From Chlamydoabsidia padenii (Eukaryota; Mucoromycota; Mucoromycetes; Mucorales; Cunninghamellaceae), in contig JAIWND010000020.1 of NCBI GenBank assembly GCA_025330725.1, positions 248,001-312,000 of the forward strand: DNA of 64,000 bases, in the 5' to 3' direction. Position numbers and translations under genes: made by a program. Shown piece by piece: positions 1 to 12,192 of this stretch. The notes under the pieces are model-generated. The model was not told where the DNA came from, searched no databases, and was given only the letters and a program-made list of their open reading frames with translations. Positions within the stretch are counted from its first letter, which is position 1. The number at the start of each line of letters is the position of its first letter.

Positions 1-640
1 AAGAGAGCGCACATAATCTAAAGCAGAGGCAGCATCCAACCCACGAGTATGGCAATCCCAGCAGTTGATAGAACTGTACGTGGTCATTTGTTCTCCAATT
101 GACAGTCGTTTTCGTTCACCACCAGATAGACCACGTACGAATGCACTCCCCACCAAGGTGTTCACTTGTTTCGTAAGACCCAACATATTTCCCAGAAGAT
201 AAAGGATCTTGGTGACAAAATCAGTCTTGGTTTCTTCAGGTAAACGATTCCCAGGTATCTCGGTACGAAGAGCGAGTCGCAGAGTTTGCTTGATTGTAAG
301 TGTTCGATACTGGAGATCTTGTTCATAATAGCAGACTTGACCTTGGAATTCTTTGACAAACAAATCGTAATCATTCCCACCATAGCTGACCGCACCGTCG
401 ACGTCAATAAAACTGCTACGCATGTTCGCCACCACCTTAAGAAGAGAAGTACAACCTGCACCAGGTCGACGAAGAGCAATTCGCCATCCTTGCAAAAACC
501 ATTAAAAGAGTGGAGGATCGTTTTCTTGCTGTCGCTTAGCCCAATACCAAAGTATTTCTACACCTTGAATATATCACCAATAAAGTCGAATAGTGTGTGC
601 ATCAGCAACAAGACCCTAATTTGTTTTGTTTTAAAAAATT
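1..640 (-). pseudogene. PDR-type ABC transporter fragment, frameshifted at Walker A, cut by the window edge
   Basis: On the minus strand this encodes part of the first nucleotide-binding domain of a pleiotropic-drug-resistance (ABCG/PDR) exporter. Visible in order: a likely intron acceptor near 563, the lead-in KKTILHSFNGFCKDGELLF, a Walker A core RPGAGCTSLLK (about 440-470), a Q-loop-like region, the ABC signature LSGGERKRLSIGE (about 90-130) and the degenerate PDR Walker B stretch NCWDCHTRGLDAASALDY (about 15-65). The lead-in and RPGAGC lie in different frames. A few bases appear to be missing where PDR proteins have V-x-G-R-P-G. Family knowledge: these are plasma-membrane drug exporters. 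The break suggests a pseudogene, although a sequencing error at this one point would look the same. The rest of the gene lies left of the window. Confidence 0.72.
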
Positions 641-1133
641 AAAAAATAAAAAGAAGAGGAAGAAAAAAAGGCATTGTCGGTTTTAAAAATCTTTATTAAA
701 ACAAGGTTATGGTATCTATTCTAAAGTCCATCTTCGTTTCAAGGTGATGTGTCTTTACTTAGAGGGGCAACCACGAGAAGGTGTAGACTATCAGATCCAA
801 ATAACCCCAAGACCCCGATATGCTGGCTCTTTTCATCACCCATCTTCCGGCCTGGCTTATATAAAAAGACCTACAACACGCAAGCAAGTGAATGAAGCAC
901 CAATGAAAATGATACAATTACTTTGTTTATTGGCCAGATAAACAAAGTCCCTCAGAGCCCAAGTATCAGATTCACGCCTCGCATCTTCCAGAGAGAGATA
1001 CCCAGTAAAGCCAGTGTAGAAGCCAGTATATGTGTGGCCCGATCAGTCGGCGTTTGAATATATTGTCTATATTTTGGCCCTCTGACCTGCCATTCTCCCC
1101 CTCTTCTTCTCACATTATAATTTATCAACAGTC
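641..1133. other. Intergenic, no gene recognised
   Basis: AT-rich spacer between the transporter relic and the prenyltransferase gene. Short open stretches exist on both strands, but none shows family motifs or convincing splice structure. A variant of the recurrent promoter element lies at 1049-1059. Confidence 0.5.
1049..1059 (+). promoter_or_regulatory. Variant GCGGG/TTTGAA promoter element
   Basis: GGCGTTTGAAT, 75 nt upstream of the prenyltransferase ATG. It is a weak match to the consensus found before most genes here. Confidence 0.35.
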
Positions 1134-2322
1134 ATGGATCTACCTTATAGTCAACGCCCGGAATGGTCAGATGTGACACCTTTACCTCAAGATGATGGTC
1201 CCAATCCACTTGTACCTATTGCTTATTCCTCAGATTGTAAGTGGATTGTATCCCCTTCTTTGACTAATATAAACAACTTTTATAGATATTGATGCCATGG
1301 ATTACTTTCGTGCGGTGACAAAGAACAATGAAAAAACAGAACGTGTACTTGAACTGATAGGTGACATTATTGATATGAATCCTGCTCATTACACTGTATG
1401 GTAAGTTCAATAGGAGGGGGTCAACATTGTTTTAACTCTCTTTTTTTTTTTTTTAAACAAAAACAAAACAGGCGATATCGACAACAAGTACTCTTTGAAC
1501 TCGGGTCTGATCTTCAAAAGGAATTGGATTTTGTAGATACTATTGCCAGTAGTCAAGCCAAAAATTATCAAGTGTGGCATCATCGACTGGTAATTGTCGA
1601 TACACTTAACAACAGTGACCGGGAACTACCTTTTATCAACTCAATTTTGGAAGAAGATACCAAGAATTATCATGCATGGTCATACAGGTAAAGACAACCA
1701 CAAACATACCAGGTGGAATACTCATTTTATTACTAGACAATGGGTTGTGAAACGCTTCAATTTATGGAATCAAGATTTGAAATATACGGACGATATGATC
1801 TTGATGGATGTACGCAACAACTCGGCTTGGAATTATCGATACTATGTCTTGTTCTCCAACCCTGATAAACCAAGTCTAAATACTCTAAAAGAAGAAATCG
1901 AATTCACAAAAAACAAGATCCAATTGGCACCCAATAATTCTAGTGGCTGGTCTTATTTGACTGCGTAAGTACAAAATGACAACTCTTTAGGGTCACCAAC
2001 TGAACTCTATATATATATATATAGGATTATGGAGAAATTGGATCAACCATTATATACCATTGAACCCTTCTTGCATCAGTTGGTCGAAAAACAAATCGTG
2101 TCTCCTCATCTATTCTCCACATTGATTGATATGTATACTCAACAGGCCAAATTAGATGGAACCAATGTCGATCCTACTGCATTGGAGGTAAGTCTTGTGT
2201 TTATATATAAAGGATTAGACTAATGATGGTTGAAATAGTATTGTGATCGATTGGCTAATGATTTGGATCCTACAAGAAAAAAGTATTGGCAATACAAGAA
2301 ATCCATTCTCTCTGACGCATAA
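1134..2322 (+). CDS. RAM2: Protein farnesyltransferase / geranylgeranyltransferase I alpha subunit
   Basis: Alpha subunit shared by farnesyltransferase and type I geranylgeranyltransferase, which attach isoprenoids to CaaX cysteines in the cytosol. Six exons (1134-1236, 1286-1400, 1472-1687, 1737-1964, 2025-2187, 2239-2322) give 302 residues, normal for the family. Repeats of the prenyltransferase alpha (PPTA) motif are clear: [30 protein letters not shown] and [11 protein letters not shown], about 35 residues apart. The product starts [14 protein letters not shown], matching the family's N-terminal entry into the first helical hairpin. All introns have GTAAGT-like donors, and the 2025 acceptor follows a TA repeat. 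The gene converges tail to tail with the UBX gene. Identification is firm. The symbol is by homology to yeast RAM2 (FNTA in animals). Confidence 0.93.
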
Positions 2323-2532
2323 ACATGGGTAGTATTATCACTGGATAGTAATATGCTTTTATAATAAAAATCTGGTTTGACTATTTGCCTTTATATATTT
2401 ATATAGTGATGTATTGTATATTTAATTGTCAATTGTTTTATTATGTTTATTTGATTGATAATATATATATATATATATAAGAGGTGATACACTATTAACA
2501 ACTAGAGCTAAACAAAAGGTGGTTGTATACCA

Positions 2533-3289
2533 TTAAGCAAATTGAACATTGACAGCAGCATTTTGTAATCCAGCTTGTTGAATTTCTTGATCCAATACAT
2601 CAATCAGTTGTTGACGATTGAATACCAGCTATAGAAGAGTTTGGTTAGTTATTTATTTCCCATACCCCATTTTGATTTGCAATTACCTCGAAAGCCTGAT
2701 CTTGTGTTTCAGGGACTTGAGATTTGATGAATTCAAAGAGATGGCGCACAGGATCTGTTTTTAAGAAACGGCGAATCACTCGCGATCCATCAGCCATTCG
2801 GAATTGAATTCTTGTCGAGTTGGCCATATCAGAGGTTTCTTGTCGTTTCACCGGTAATATTGAGTCCAGTACTGATGTTGGTTTCTCATCATCATCATCT
2901 GATTCCATTTTTCTGTCTATTGTTGTTGATTCTGCTTTGTTTGATGAAGAGGTTTCGATGGTTGGATTTAAAGAGGCTGTAATGGCGGCATGGAGTTGTT
3001 CTTCTTCGGTCATATCTGATAATGTTTGCTATATAAAGAAAGAGAGTTAGTAAACAAAAGGACCACTTTGATTTCGTACTTTACCCTTGGCTTCTTCATG
3101 GTCACTGATTTCCCTGCTTCTGGTGAATGTTGTTCCAAGAATTCGGTGACTATATATATATAAATTAATGATGAATACCCAAGATATTCCTCTTATCAAT
3201 ATACACTTACCTTCCATCATAAAGTCCGTGGGTGAGAGTTGTTTTTCCCAAGATTTAGCCAATTCACCTATAAAAGGATGAGTAAGGAC

Positions 3290-3337
<48 letters not shown>

Positions 3338-4222
3338 TTACCTGTCCTTGAATCAATGATGGCCACATAAGGATAATGTCTGACAGGATAAAGAGTCAAA
3401 TACCGTTTCCCTTCCGAGCTTTCATTTGCATACTGTAAAAAAACAAATGATTCCCGTACGATATCCTTGACAAACCCATCACTCCATAAATCCCGATTCA
3501 ACACTTGACAAGCGAATTCAGTGGGATCCTGGACATTGACCAACAACCATTTACTCTGTTCCTTTGCCGTCACTCTAGCTTCTTCGAATCCACCACGAAA
3601 CATGATATCAAAGGGAGGTCGGAATAAATCAGCTAGTCGTTTCGCTTTTGCTGTGGCGTCATCGGTTGGTTGATGGTTGGTGGTTGCTGACGAGGATGAA
3701 TCACCTTGATTAAACACCGATGGTCGCATGTCTGCTTGTCGTCCTAATAATCCACCAAAATGACCAGTGCCTGGTCCACCATAGCCATAATCTCCAGTGA
3801 GAATATCCGTTCTGGGGGCAATGGGTGCACGTACTTTGGGCCGACTTGAGGATTCTTGTTCATGTAATTGTCGGGCCAAGGCTTCATCGGAAAGTGCTGA
3901 ATCGCCGTCATCTCCAGTATCAGCATTGGTCGTTGTATCTTGTGTTGTGGACGACGAGGACTTTAATGACTTGCCACCATTTTCTAAATATAATGTCACT
4001 GCCAGATTCACATTGTTGTCCGAGACCTATTGATGATGTAAAGAAAAGAGTCAGTATCGAACAGTGGTTGAGGGTAACAAGATAAAGACTGTTCATTGTT
4101 TTGTTGGTCCAGTTGTTGTTTTTATTTTTAGATTTTACCTGCAAGTAATCGCGAGCATCTTGAGGAGTTGCTCCTGTAAAGTCACAAAAGTGGACAATGT
4201 TGGCATCAGTTTCGCTGCTCAT
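2533..4222 (-). CDS. UBA-UAS-UBX domain protein (Ubx5/UBXN7-like p97/Cdc48 cofactor)
   Basis: Predicted adaptor linking ubiquitinated substrates to Cdc48/p97. Six exons on the minus strand (4222-4139, 4026-3342, 3267-3211, 3149-3085, 3028-2687, 2628-2533) give 442 residues. Order: UBA-like N terminus (CDFTGATPQDARDYLQ then VNLAVTLYLENGG), acidic/serine linker, UAS thioredoxin-like domain (PPFDIMFRGGFEEARVTAKE through QHSPEAG), a UIM-like helix (TEEEQLHAAITASL) and a C-terminal UBX domain (IQFRMADGSRVIRRF ... VFNRQQLIDVL). Intron 2 carries a TTA microsatellite. The architecture matches UBXN7 and yeast Ubx5. I cannot separate orthologues, so no symbol is given. Confidence 0.9.
3291..3336. repeat. 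TAA/TTA trinucleotide microsatellite in a UBX-gene intron
   Basis: About fifteen uninterrupted TAA units inside intron 2 of the UBX gene. It lies next to the donor and inflates one open frame into a poly-leucine tail that is not real coding sequence. Confidence 0.9.
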
Positions 4223-4767
4223 GATAGTTGTGAATAGGTGTGGAAGAAGAAAATAGAAGAGGAAAGAAATAATTTTAGTGAACGCGTCCCATTACGAATG
4301 GCACCGATTTTATTTTTTCAAATCCCGCTCTAGGCTTGATTTTCAGGATGATGTTTCTCATCTGACTTGATGCTACTAGGTTGTATAAGTAACATTCCAT
4401 AGATAATCACTTTGACTGTTTGTCTCTCGACAGCAAACACCATCGTATGAAAAAAAAAAAGAGGCAAAGCAATATCTGATGGGTACAAGTTCTTTTGACT
4501 AGCAAAGTAGCATACTGCTTCCATTGTGTATGTATATTCTTCATTACTTTGATAAAAGTAGGCAAATAGTTTCATTTTTTGGAAAAAAAAAAAACCGTAG
4601 CGGGATTTGAATTATACAATTTGCATAAATGATCCTACTTGAACATTCAAAAAGCATTTAATGTGGCCTTCTTTTCATGGAAAGACGGGATTTGAATAGT
4701 TTGGACATTCGCATACAAGATGGTACAAACAAGTTTATTTATTAAAAACAGACTATACTAAATCAAT
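4223..4767. other. Intergenic with three promoter-element copies
   Basis: Holds three copies of the recurrent element, at 4317-4328, 4600-4612 and 4685-4697. The first serves the UBX gene. The other two face no recognised gene. A minus-strand 81-codon frame (4330-4575, start MKLFAYFYQSNEEYTY) begins 25 nt below the second copy and could be a small gene. I recognise no family and call it unsupported. Confidence 0.4.
4317..4328 (-). promoter_or_regulatory. GCGGGATTTGAA element of the UBX gene
   Basis: TTCAAATCCCGC on the plus strand, which is GCGGGATTTGAA on the coding strand, 95 nt before the start codon. Exact consensus match. Confidence 0.6.
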
Positions 4768-7700
4768 CTAGGCTGTAGGACTTGAAGATCCAGTAGTGGT
4801 TGGTGATTTACTAGATGGCGACGGCGGGAGTTCATGTTTGATTTGGAAGAGTTTGATGAGTGTACCATTCCAAGGACTTGACAGGGCATGCATGGAAGAG
4901 ATATACGCTTGACCCCAAAGCATACTTCTAAACCAAATAACCAAGGCTTCACCCCATTGGAATTTACGTATAAAGATACCATGGCGATGAGGTAGAATCC
5001 CGACCATCGTGATCGAACGTAAAAAGTCCAATACTTGAGCATCCGTCGTCAGGCCTTCGGATGTACATTTTTCTTCAACCAGTGGGACCAAGTAGTTTAA
5101 TAACACTTGAATTGTTTCTATAGGGAATTGAGGAAACCATAAGGATACCTAAAAAAAATAAAAAAAAAGAGGGTTAGTAGTGATTTAAACATGATCCTTG
5201 TTTTCTTACCCATTCTTCAGTTGGAGTAAACTTTTGCATAGTGTACATTTGTGATAGAGAGGATGAGGATCCATGATTGCTGTTTTCAGATAATGGTTGT
5301 GTAGTATCGTCAACAGATTGTTGTTGTTGTTGTTTTTCTTCTTTTAAGCGTCGGTGGTTGTCGATTTCCGCTAGACCCGAAGCCAGAGTAAATGTGAACA
5401 GTTTTTCGAATCGAGCATGGTTTCGAACAATGGCATAAATGACATTTGGATTATCTATTATAATAAATCACAATGATGAGTATGCAATGCCTACCGATGA
5501 ATCCATCCTTTACCTGCAAAGTGGTATTGGATGATGTTATTAAATATTTCCAACATGTAGCCAGTAAGACGATGATTGCTATCATCAGCCAACATAAACC
5601 CAGGAGAAGAGACAGAGTTGAAGAGAGTGATTAGCTTACTTGCCGAAGCCACCGAGAGATTTTTAAGGAAGGGTGAGATATTGGTGATGGTAAGAATGAA
5701 TGCTGGATACAAGGAGGAAAGACCACCATGAGTGGAAGCAATTAGGTTGACTATGGACTATGAGATACAAAAAAAAAGGGGGGGGGCAAATGTTAAATAG
5801 ATAGTGACAGTAAGGGTGGGTTCAAGCATAACTTACAATAATAAGGTAATCACCATAGGTACCATGGAAAGCAGGTAATCGAGCCAGAGCAGGGAGGGAG
5901 GAATGACCAATAAACACCGTGTTTAACTTGATTCCAAATTCACGTTCAGATGACAATGTTTGTAGAATAAATGCACACATTCTGACAACACCGACTTGAG
6001 CTAGACACACACACACAAAAAAAAAAGACGAATTAATAAACACAGAATCATACATGTATGTTGTATTTTACCTATATTGGATTTGCTTTCGATAGAATAG
6101 TAAATCAGTACCACCATAAAGTCCAATGCATGACTAGTTTCTGTCAAGTAATTCTTGAATCTCTATATAAATAATCACAGTAAAGTAAGTTTAGCCATTG
6201 ATCCTATCCTTTTGTTTAGTTTACCTGGTTACATTCCATTAGTCGCCAACATAACATCATCATTTCCACATTACATTGTACCCGTTTGGTGGATCGAGGC
6301 AAATAAGTGTTGTTTGCCTAAGAAGGAAGTTAATTCCATTTCATTATTTGCCCACCGTCCCCTTCCTCATCTATTATTACCTGTAATGGGTTCAATAAGA
6401 TCCGCTGAATCCCATCCATTAAGAATTTAAAGTCCTGAGTCCTATGTAGTTTCGACAGATAATGCTTGAAAGGATTATCGTGAGTATCGTTGATTTCTTC
6501 TACTGAGGATAAGATGGATTGTAATTCAACCGATACAGGACTGGTGGGTAATAATACCGCTGGTGTTGAGTCGTCATTGGCGATAGAGGTATCAATAGGA
6601 GTCGGCAAGACCTGCATCGAACTACTACTAGCGAGTGGGGGATTAGCAATATCAGCCACCATTTTCTCACCAGCAGCAGTAAAAGATTGTTGATGTTGCT
6701 GTTTATCCAATTCATGCATCAGTTCCACGGCATGAGGCGAGCGATAGTCCAATAACACCAACAAGACCCGAAGACAACTTGCCACCAATTGTTCGCGAGG
6801 ATTTGCCACCATGATATGATTGTAAGGAACACCCCAACCCAGAGGATCGTATTTGCACGCCGTATTCATAAAACTGCATAATAGGACCAACACAATCTTG
6901 CGTTCGGTCTTGGTCACCACATGGTTCAGCCAGAGATCTTCTTTCGCCAGGGTATGAGAGGGGGAAGTATACATGGATTTGGACAAGAGCATCATTAGAG
7001 TCCGGAGTACTTCGGTTCGATTCATGTCCATGTCGCGAGAGCTACCCAGTGATTTCGAAGATCCAACACCGTCTTCCCAAATGGCATACACCACTCGAGA
7101 TGTTTCGCTTGGTATAGTGAAGCCAGTCAAATATAAACATTGAATAACCACTATATATATATATAAAAGAGAGATTAGTATCTATCTACTCTTCGTTTTT
7201 AAAAACACTTACAAGTCAGTAACATTTCACCACGAGGTTTCAACGTATCATATTTGGCAATACGTTTTTGATCCAAAGGAGATTCGTCTTGACCTTCCCC
7301 AACTTGTTGCTCCTGTACTGAATCATCCGGTCGTTCCACGGTTCGAGACGTCCAAAAAAAGTGGTCTTCCCATTCCGCATTGTCATGGCTTTCGAATATA
7401 TAAGGCATGATCCGAGTCAAGAGTCGGAAGCAGTTGAGGAGGTGTAGTGTTGGATGTTGTATCGATGGAAAGTGGGGCGCATTCACAATGGCATCGATGC
7501 GTTGGATTATCTACACCAAAAAAAAAAAAAAAAGAGAATGACAAGTAAGACCAAGGTTAGTTTGGGCTTTGCGACATACCTTATCAAGCAAGGTTTCCAG
7601 GTTTTCCTTGGCGGTATCGCGTGTCTTTCTAATGTCGTTAGCACCAATGAGTGAGTAAATGTCATCAGCGGTTTCGGGAAGAGTCCAAAACTATAACAAT

Positions 7701-7936
7701 CAAATACAACAATGCAAGTTTAATTAAGATAAATAAGGATGGTAGTAAACATTCTTTTATACTTACACAAGACCAGTAATCATCAGCCAAAGGTGGAATA
7801 TGCTAACCAGATGGACAAGACGAGTTGATTTTAGTATCAGGGAGTTGTGACAAGAGGGAAGAGTTCTACTTACACGTTCTTCAAATAGTCGGAATACACC
7901 TTTTCTAAAGGCAAGCTTGCTATCCGTAGCACCCAT
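4768..7936 (-). CDS. HID1 family protein (Golgi/secretory, N-myristoylated)
   Basis: Orthologue of the HID1/Ftp105 family, peripheral Golgi proteins involved in dense-core vesicle sorting in animals and in Golgi localisation of a deubiquitinase in fission yeast. The start MGATDSKLAFRKGVFRLFEE is diagnostic and contains the conserved N-myristoylation glycine. Eleven exons separated by ten GTAAG/TAG introns give about 830 residues. Conserved blocks are YWSCFWTLPETADDIYSLIG, HPTLHLLNCFRLLTRIMPY, GWGVPYNH, GTYGDYLIIS and the C-terminal HGIFIRKFQWGEALVIWFRS. Low-complexity Gln/Ser stretches sit in exon 10. The start at 7936 is the only one that preserves the myristoylation signal. A palindromic copy of the promoter element lies 87 nt upstream. 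Family identification is strong, though individual exon edges may be off by a few bases. Confidence 0.9.
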
Positions 7937-8022
7937 TTTTTTTTTTAAAAAAAAAAAGTAGTAGTGGCAATAAAGAGAGAGGACAAGTGACGATTTGAGA
8001 AAAAAAAATAAAAATAGCAAAT

Positions 8023-8038
8023 CGGGATTTGAAATCCC
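8023..8038 (-). promoter_or_regulatory. Near-palindromic promoter element of the HID1 gene
   Basis: CGGGATTTGAAATCCC: two inverted half-copies of the recurrent element sharing the TTTGAAA core, 87 nt upstream of the HID1 start. Confidence 0.6.
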
Positions 8039-8180
8039 TACGTTGATCTCAAGTGGACGAAAAGCGCGCAGTAAGGTAAACTAGTTTCAATCACTTATTA
8101 ATCATTAGTTTCGTTTCGTATGATAAAAAGATAGTTTTGTTTTTCCCTTCTTCCTTTTCTCTCTCTCTCTCTCTCAAAAG

Positions 8181-8678
8181 ATGTGTTCTCATTTTCGAAC
8201 CCCACCACCTCCTCATATCCAGTTGAAAACAACTGCTCAAAGAAGAGCAAGAATCAAGCCTGAACTAAAAGCCAAATTGGAATCTGAATACATAAACAAC
8301 CCTAAACCCAGTAAAAGTGAAAAACATCGGATCGCCCTTGATACCGGTATGACAGATGATAATGTGCATTTTTGGTATGTTCTGCCTCAGCCTTACATGG
8401 ATTGCTGAACCTTATTGCTTTATCACAGGTTTCAAAATCGAAGAGCTCGAGCGAGTCGGGAAGCCAAACAAAACAGAGGTAATTAGACCATGTAATGATT
8501 GACCCAGAAATGAATATATCTTTTTGTGACAGACAAGCAGGCCGCCCCTGAGTATCGTATGGTACCACCTCCGATTCAAACTCCCTCCGTACGGCTACCC
8601 TCCATTGTCAATCTTTTGGGTGATGACCGTAAAGGCAAGGCTCCACTTTACTCCTCAGAATCACACTTTCAAAGATAG
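8181..8678 (+). CDS. Compact homeodomain protein
   Basis: Putative DNA-binding transcription factor of only 129 residues. Three exons: 8181-8374, 8429-8478 and 8533-8678. Residues about 18-80 form a homeodomain of typical (non-TALE) length. It has a basic N-terminal arm (AQRRARIKPELKAKLESEY), helix 2 (SKSEKHRIALDTGM) and recognition helix VHFWFQNRRARASREAK, with Gln50, Asn51 and Arg53 in place. Intron 1 interrupts the WFQNRR codons, a common position for homeobox introns. The short tail is proline/serine-rich, and I see no activation domain. It starts divergently about 245 nt from HID1. Role unknown. Confidence 0.87.
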
Positions 8679-9649
8679 CCTGGTATCTCGTTCAATAGCG
8701 GGGTTTAAATCTGCATATAATTAGTTTTCCTTAATAATGTCTTTTTTTTTAATAAATCTTTAATGCGCCTAAAAGAATGGCTCTTCTTTCAAATTGTCTC
8801 TTTTATCTTACCTACACTTGCAGCAAACAGTTTACCATTGACAATGTCAATACAATACATCCCACGATTTGACAACAAATCAATGAAACTCATCATCTTG
8901 CTATGCTCTCTGGTCTGATTGCTCTTTCAAGAATGCAAGTTGCAATAAAATAAAATAAAAAAAAGACATGATCTCTCTTCTTTTAATAGGCATCGACACG
9001 TACTCTATCGTATCAGACATGGCAACAACCACAACAGAAAAGGTGAATGGCTGGAACTCTACAAACAAGGAATCGTCAGACGAATTGATCTATTATACTT
9101 GCTCAGATACTATGCAATTATTATTTATTATGACGTGGGGCAATCCAGTCATACTAACTCTTTACAGTATCTTTGGGACATTAGCATTTTGGTTTAGGTT
9201 GGTACGTTGTTTATATCCTTTAGATGTCTAGATTTTTTTTTAATTGATGATACAAAAATAAACTACTTTTTTATATGACTCACTAGATTGGCCTTTTTGC
9301 TCGTGAAGGATGTTATATGTAGTATTGTATGCATGAACGACTTTTTTGAAATCCCGATTCATGCGGAAGGACGAAACCTTCATTTTATCATTCAGCATAG
9401 AAAAAAGGAGCCTATTACCATGCAAGGGGAGAAAAAGCATGTTTTCTTATGCATGAAGAAGAAGAAGAATAAAGTCTTTCACACCAGCCTAGGTATGAGC
9501 CTAATCATTATGGGTTAAATCCGACATATATGGGGATCAAGTTTTTGTTTTTATAAAAAAAAAAAAAATAGAGTAGCTTTATTAGGTTATAATTAAATTT
9601 ATAAAAAGGGGGAGGGGATACTATACTAATGGGATATAACAAGTGGGTT

Positions 9650-9770
9650 ACTACTATGCAATTGGATCCGTGGGACAAATGATCCTGTTCTTGGTTGTTG
9701 CAGTATATTGTCGAATCAGGCAGATGGCACTAAAAGAGTTCAAAAAAGAAAGTAAAGCAATGACAAGGTA
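9650..9770 (+). pseudogene. Possible relic exon of a polytopic membrane protein
   Basis: One frame reads VGYYYAIGSVGQMILFLVVA followed by VYCRIRQMALKEFKKESKAM: a hydrophobic helix and then a basic amphipathic stretch, as in a transmembrane segment with its cytoplasmic loop. It ends at a potential GTACAC donor but no further exons follow, and the upstream frame is closed. It may be a fragment of a dead solute transporter. The family is not identified, and chance is possible. Confidence 0.3.
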
Positions 9771-10002
9771 CACTTTCTTCAACCTCTGTGTTCTTATCTC
9801 ATGATGGTAACTAAATCCAATGCATCACGCGACTAATAAAATAAAACCAGTCATTAGAACCAATCCTTTTTTATATATTGTTTTTGTCTATTTACCTTTA
9901 TCCAATTGAGTTGAACGTCTTTTCAGTTGCAGGTAATGTGTTTTCCTGTGTTGTGTAGTGATGAAAGAGAGATAAAGAACCCCCGAAAGAAGAACGACAT
10001 AA

Positions 10003-10015
10003 TTTAAAATCCCGC
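10003..10015 (+). promoter_or_regulatory. Promoter element of QCR9
   Basis: TTTAAAATCCCGC, 129 nt before the QCR9 ATG. C-rich strand in the gene direction. Confidence 0.55.
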
Positions 10016-10143
10016 TCAAGGCCTGTGACGTTGGAGACCGCCTCCCTGGCACTGGTTCATTTTTTTTTTTTTTTTTTTTTTACAATCCCGTAAACATTTT
10101 TTTCTTCTCTTCTCTCTTCAACTTACATTACACTTTATCAAAC

Positions 10144-10409
10144 ATGCCTGCTGCTGCTTCCTCTGGTATTGCCCGTGGTATTTACAACACCTTGTTCAAG
10201 AAGAACTCTGTCTTTGTCACCTCCATCTTTGTGTCTGCTATTGCATTCGAAGTTGTCTACGATACTGCCAGCTCTACCATTTGGGATAAGGTCAACAAGG
10301 GTGTAAGTAGATAGAACCTTATGGCAAACGATCCAAATATAAATCTTATTTGTCTCTTCTTTCAATGTAGAAACAATGGAAGGATATCAAGCACAAGTAC
10401 GAACAATAA
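10144..10409 (+). CDS. QCR9: Cytochrome bc1 complex subunit 9
   Basis: Small single-span subunit of mitochondrial respiratory complex III in the inner membrane. Two exons (10144-10302 and 10371-10409) encode 65 residues. The product has the family pattern: GIARGIYNTLFKKNSVFV, a hydrophobic segment TSIFVSAIAFEVVYDTA, then WDKVNKGKQWKDIKHKYEQ. Length and the N-terminal YNTLFKKNS block match yeast Qcr9 and mammalian UQCR10. The AAC repeat after the stop (about 10435-10459) lies in the 3' region. Confidence 0.93.
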
Positions 10410-10938
10410 ACGGGCCTCTTAATGTATCATTAAACAACAACAACAACAACAACAACAACGACTTCTTCGACTATATACTACGATAGGGCTGCATAGATTA
10501 TATATAAAATAATAAAGATATTATATGTATACTTTTGCCTTTGTATCCAACCATTTGTCTTTGTATTATTATGTTTAGTGTGGTGTGGGTGGGGATCGGT
10601 GCGACGGTTATTGACATACGGGGGAGAGGGACCTGTCAATGATGGGCTTTGATCTTATGTATATGTCATCCCAAAAAAAGGCATTTCGAATTCTTTCGTA
10701 AATTAAAAAAAAAAAAAAAAACAACCCAAAAAAAACGAATCATCAAACATTCTCCAGAATATAAAGTAGACTGGTATTATCAAAAGGGACAGAGAGGGAA
10801 GAAGATCATTCTATGACCTTCTTTTTTTCTTTCCTCTTCTATTCTCTTCTTTTCTCCTCTTGCTTTGATTTTTTTTTTCTCTTAGTTTATTCTTCCGCTT
10901 CTTTTTCCTTTTTCTTACTTTATCACTTTATATAAATT
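10410..10938. other. Intergenic, no gene
   Basis: QCR9 3' region with an AAC microsatellite (about 10435-10459), AT-rich polyadenylation-like sequence, an A17 run near 10705-10721 and a long pyrimidine-rich tract (about 10820-10920) just before the HSF-type gene. No clear copy of the recurrent promoter element was found before this gene. Confidence 0.5.
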
Positions 10939-12031
<1,093 letters not shown>

Positions 12032-12034
12032 ATA

Positions 12035-12047
12035 TTCAAATCCCGCT
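12035..12047 (+). promoter_or_regulatory. Promoter element of the EXS gene
   Basis: TTCAAATCCCGCT, only four bases after the HSF stop codon and 146 nt before the EXS-gene ATG. It is followed by a T21 tract. Confidence 0.6.
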
Positions 12048-12192
12048 ATTTCTTGTGAATCTTTTCTTTTTTTTTTTTTTTTTTTTTTGTCCCTTCTTCT
12101 TTTCAATTGATCATCTATCTGATACCCCCTTTCCCCTTTATTTGACTCTAGTTAATCTTATTTATTATACTGGCTTTACACACTCACTTTAT

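Larger units (their letters stand above)
8679..10143. other. 1.46 kb intergenic with motif copies and a transporter-like fragment
   Basis: No intact gene recognised. Copies of the promoter element lie at 8698-8710, 9345-9358 and 10003-10015; only the last precedes a called gene (QCR9). A coding-like fragment at about 9650-9770 is listed separately. Poly-A/T tracts are at 9555-9570 and 10058-10081. Confidence 0.5.

Noticed and set aside
8968..9231. 87-codon plus-strand ORF with hydrophobic end
   Set aside because: No family resemblance, no splice partner and composition like the surrounding intergenic DNA.
12055..12192. Upstream extension of the EXS gene with poly-phenylalanine
   Set aside because: Begins with GTG and translates a T21 promoter tract. 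The first ATG is at 12193.
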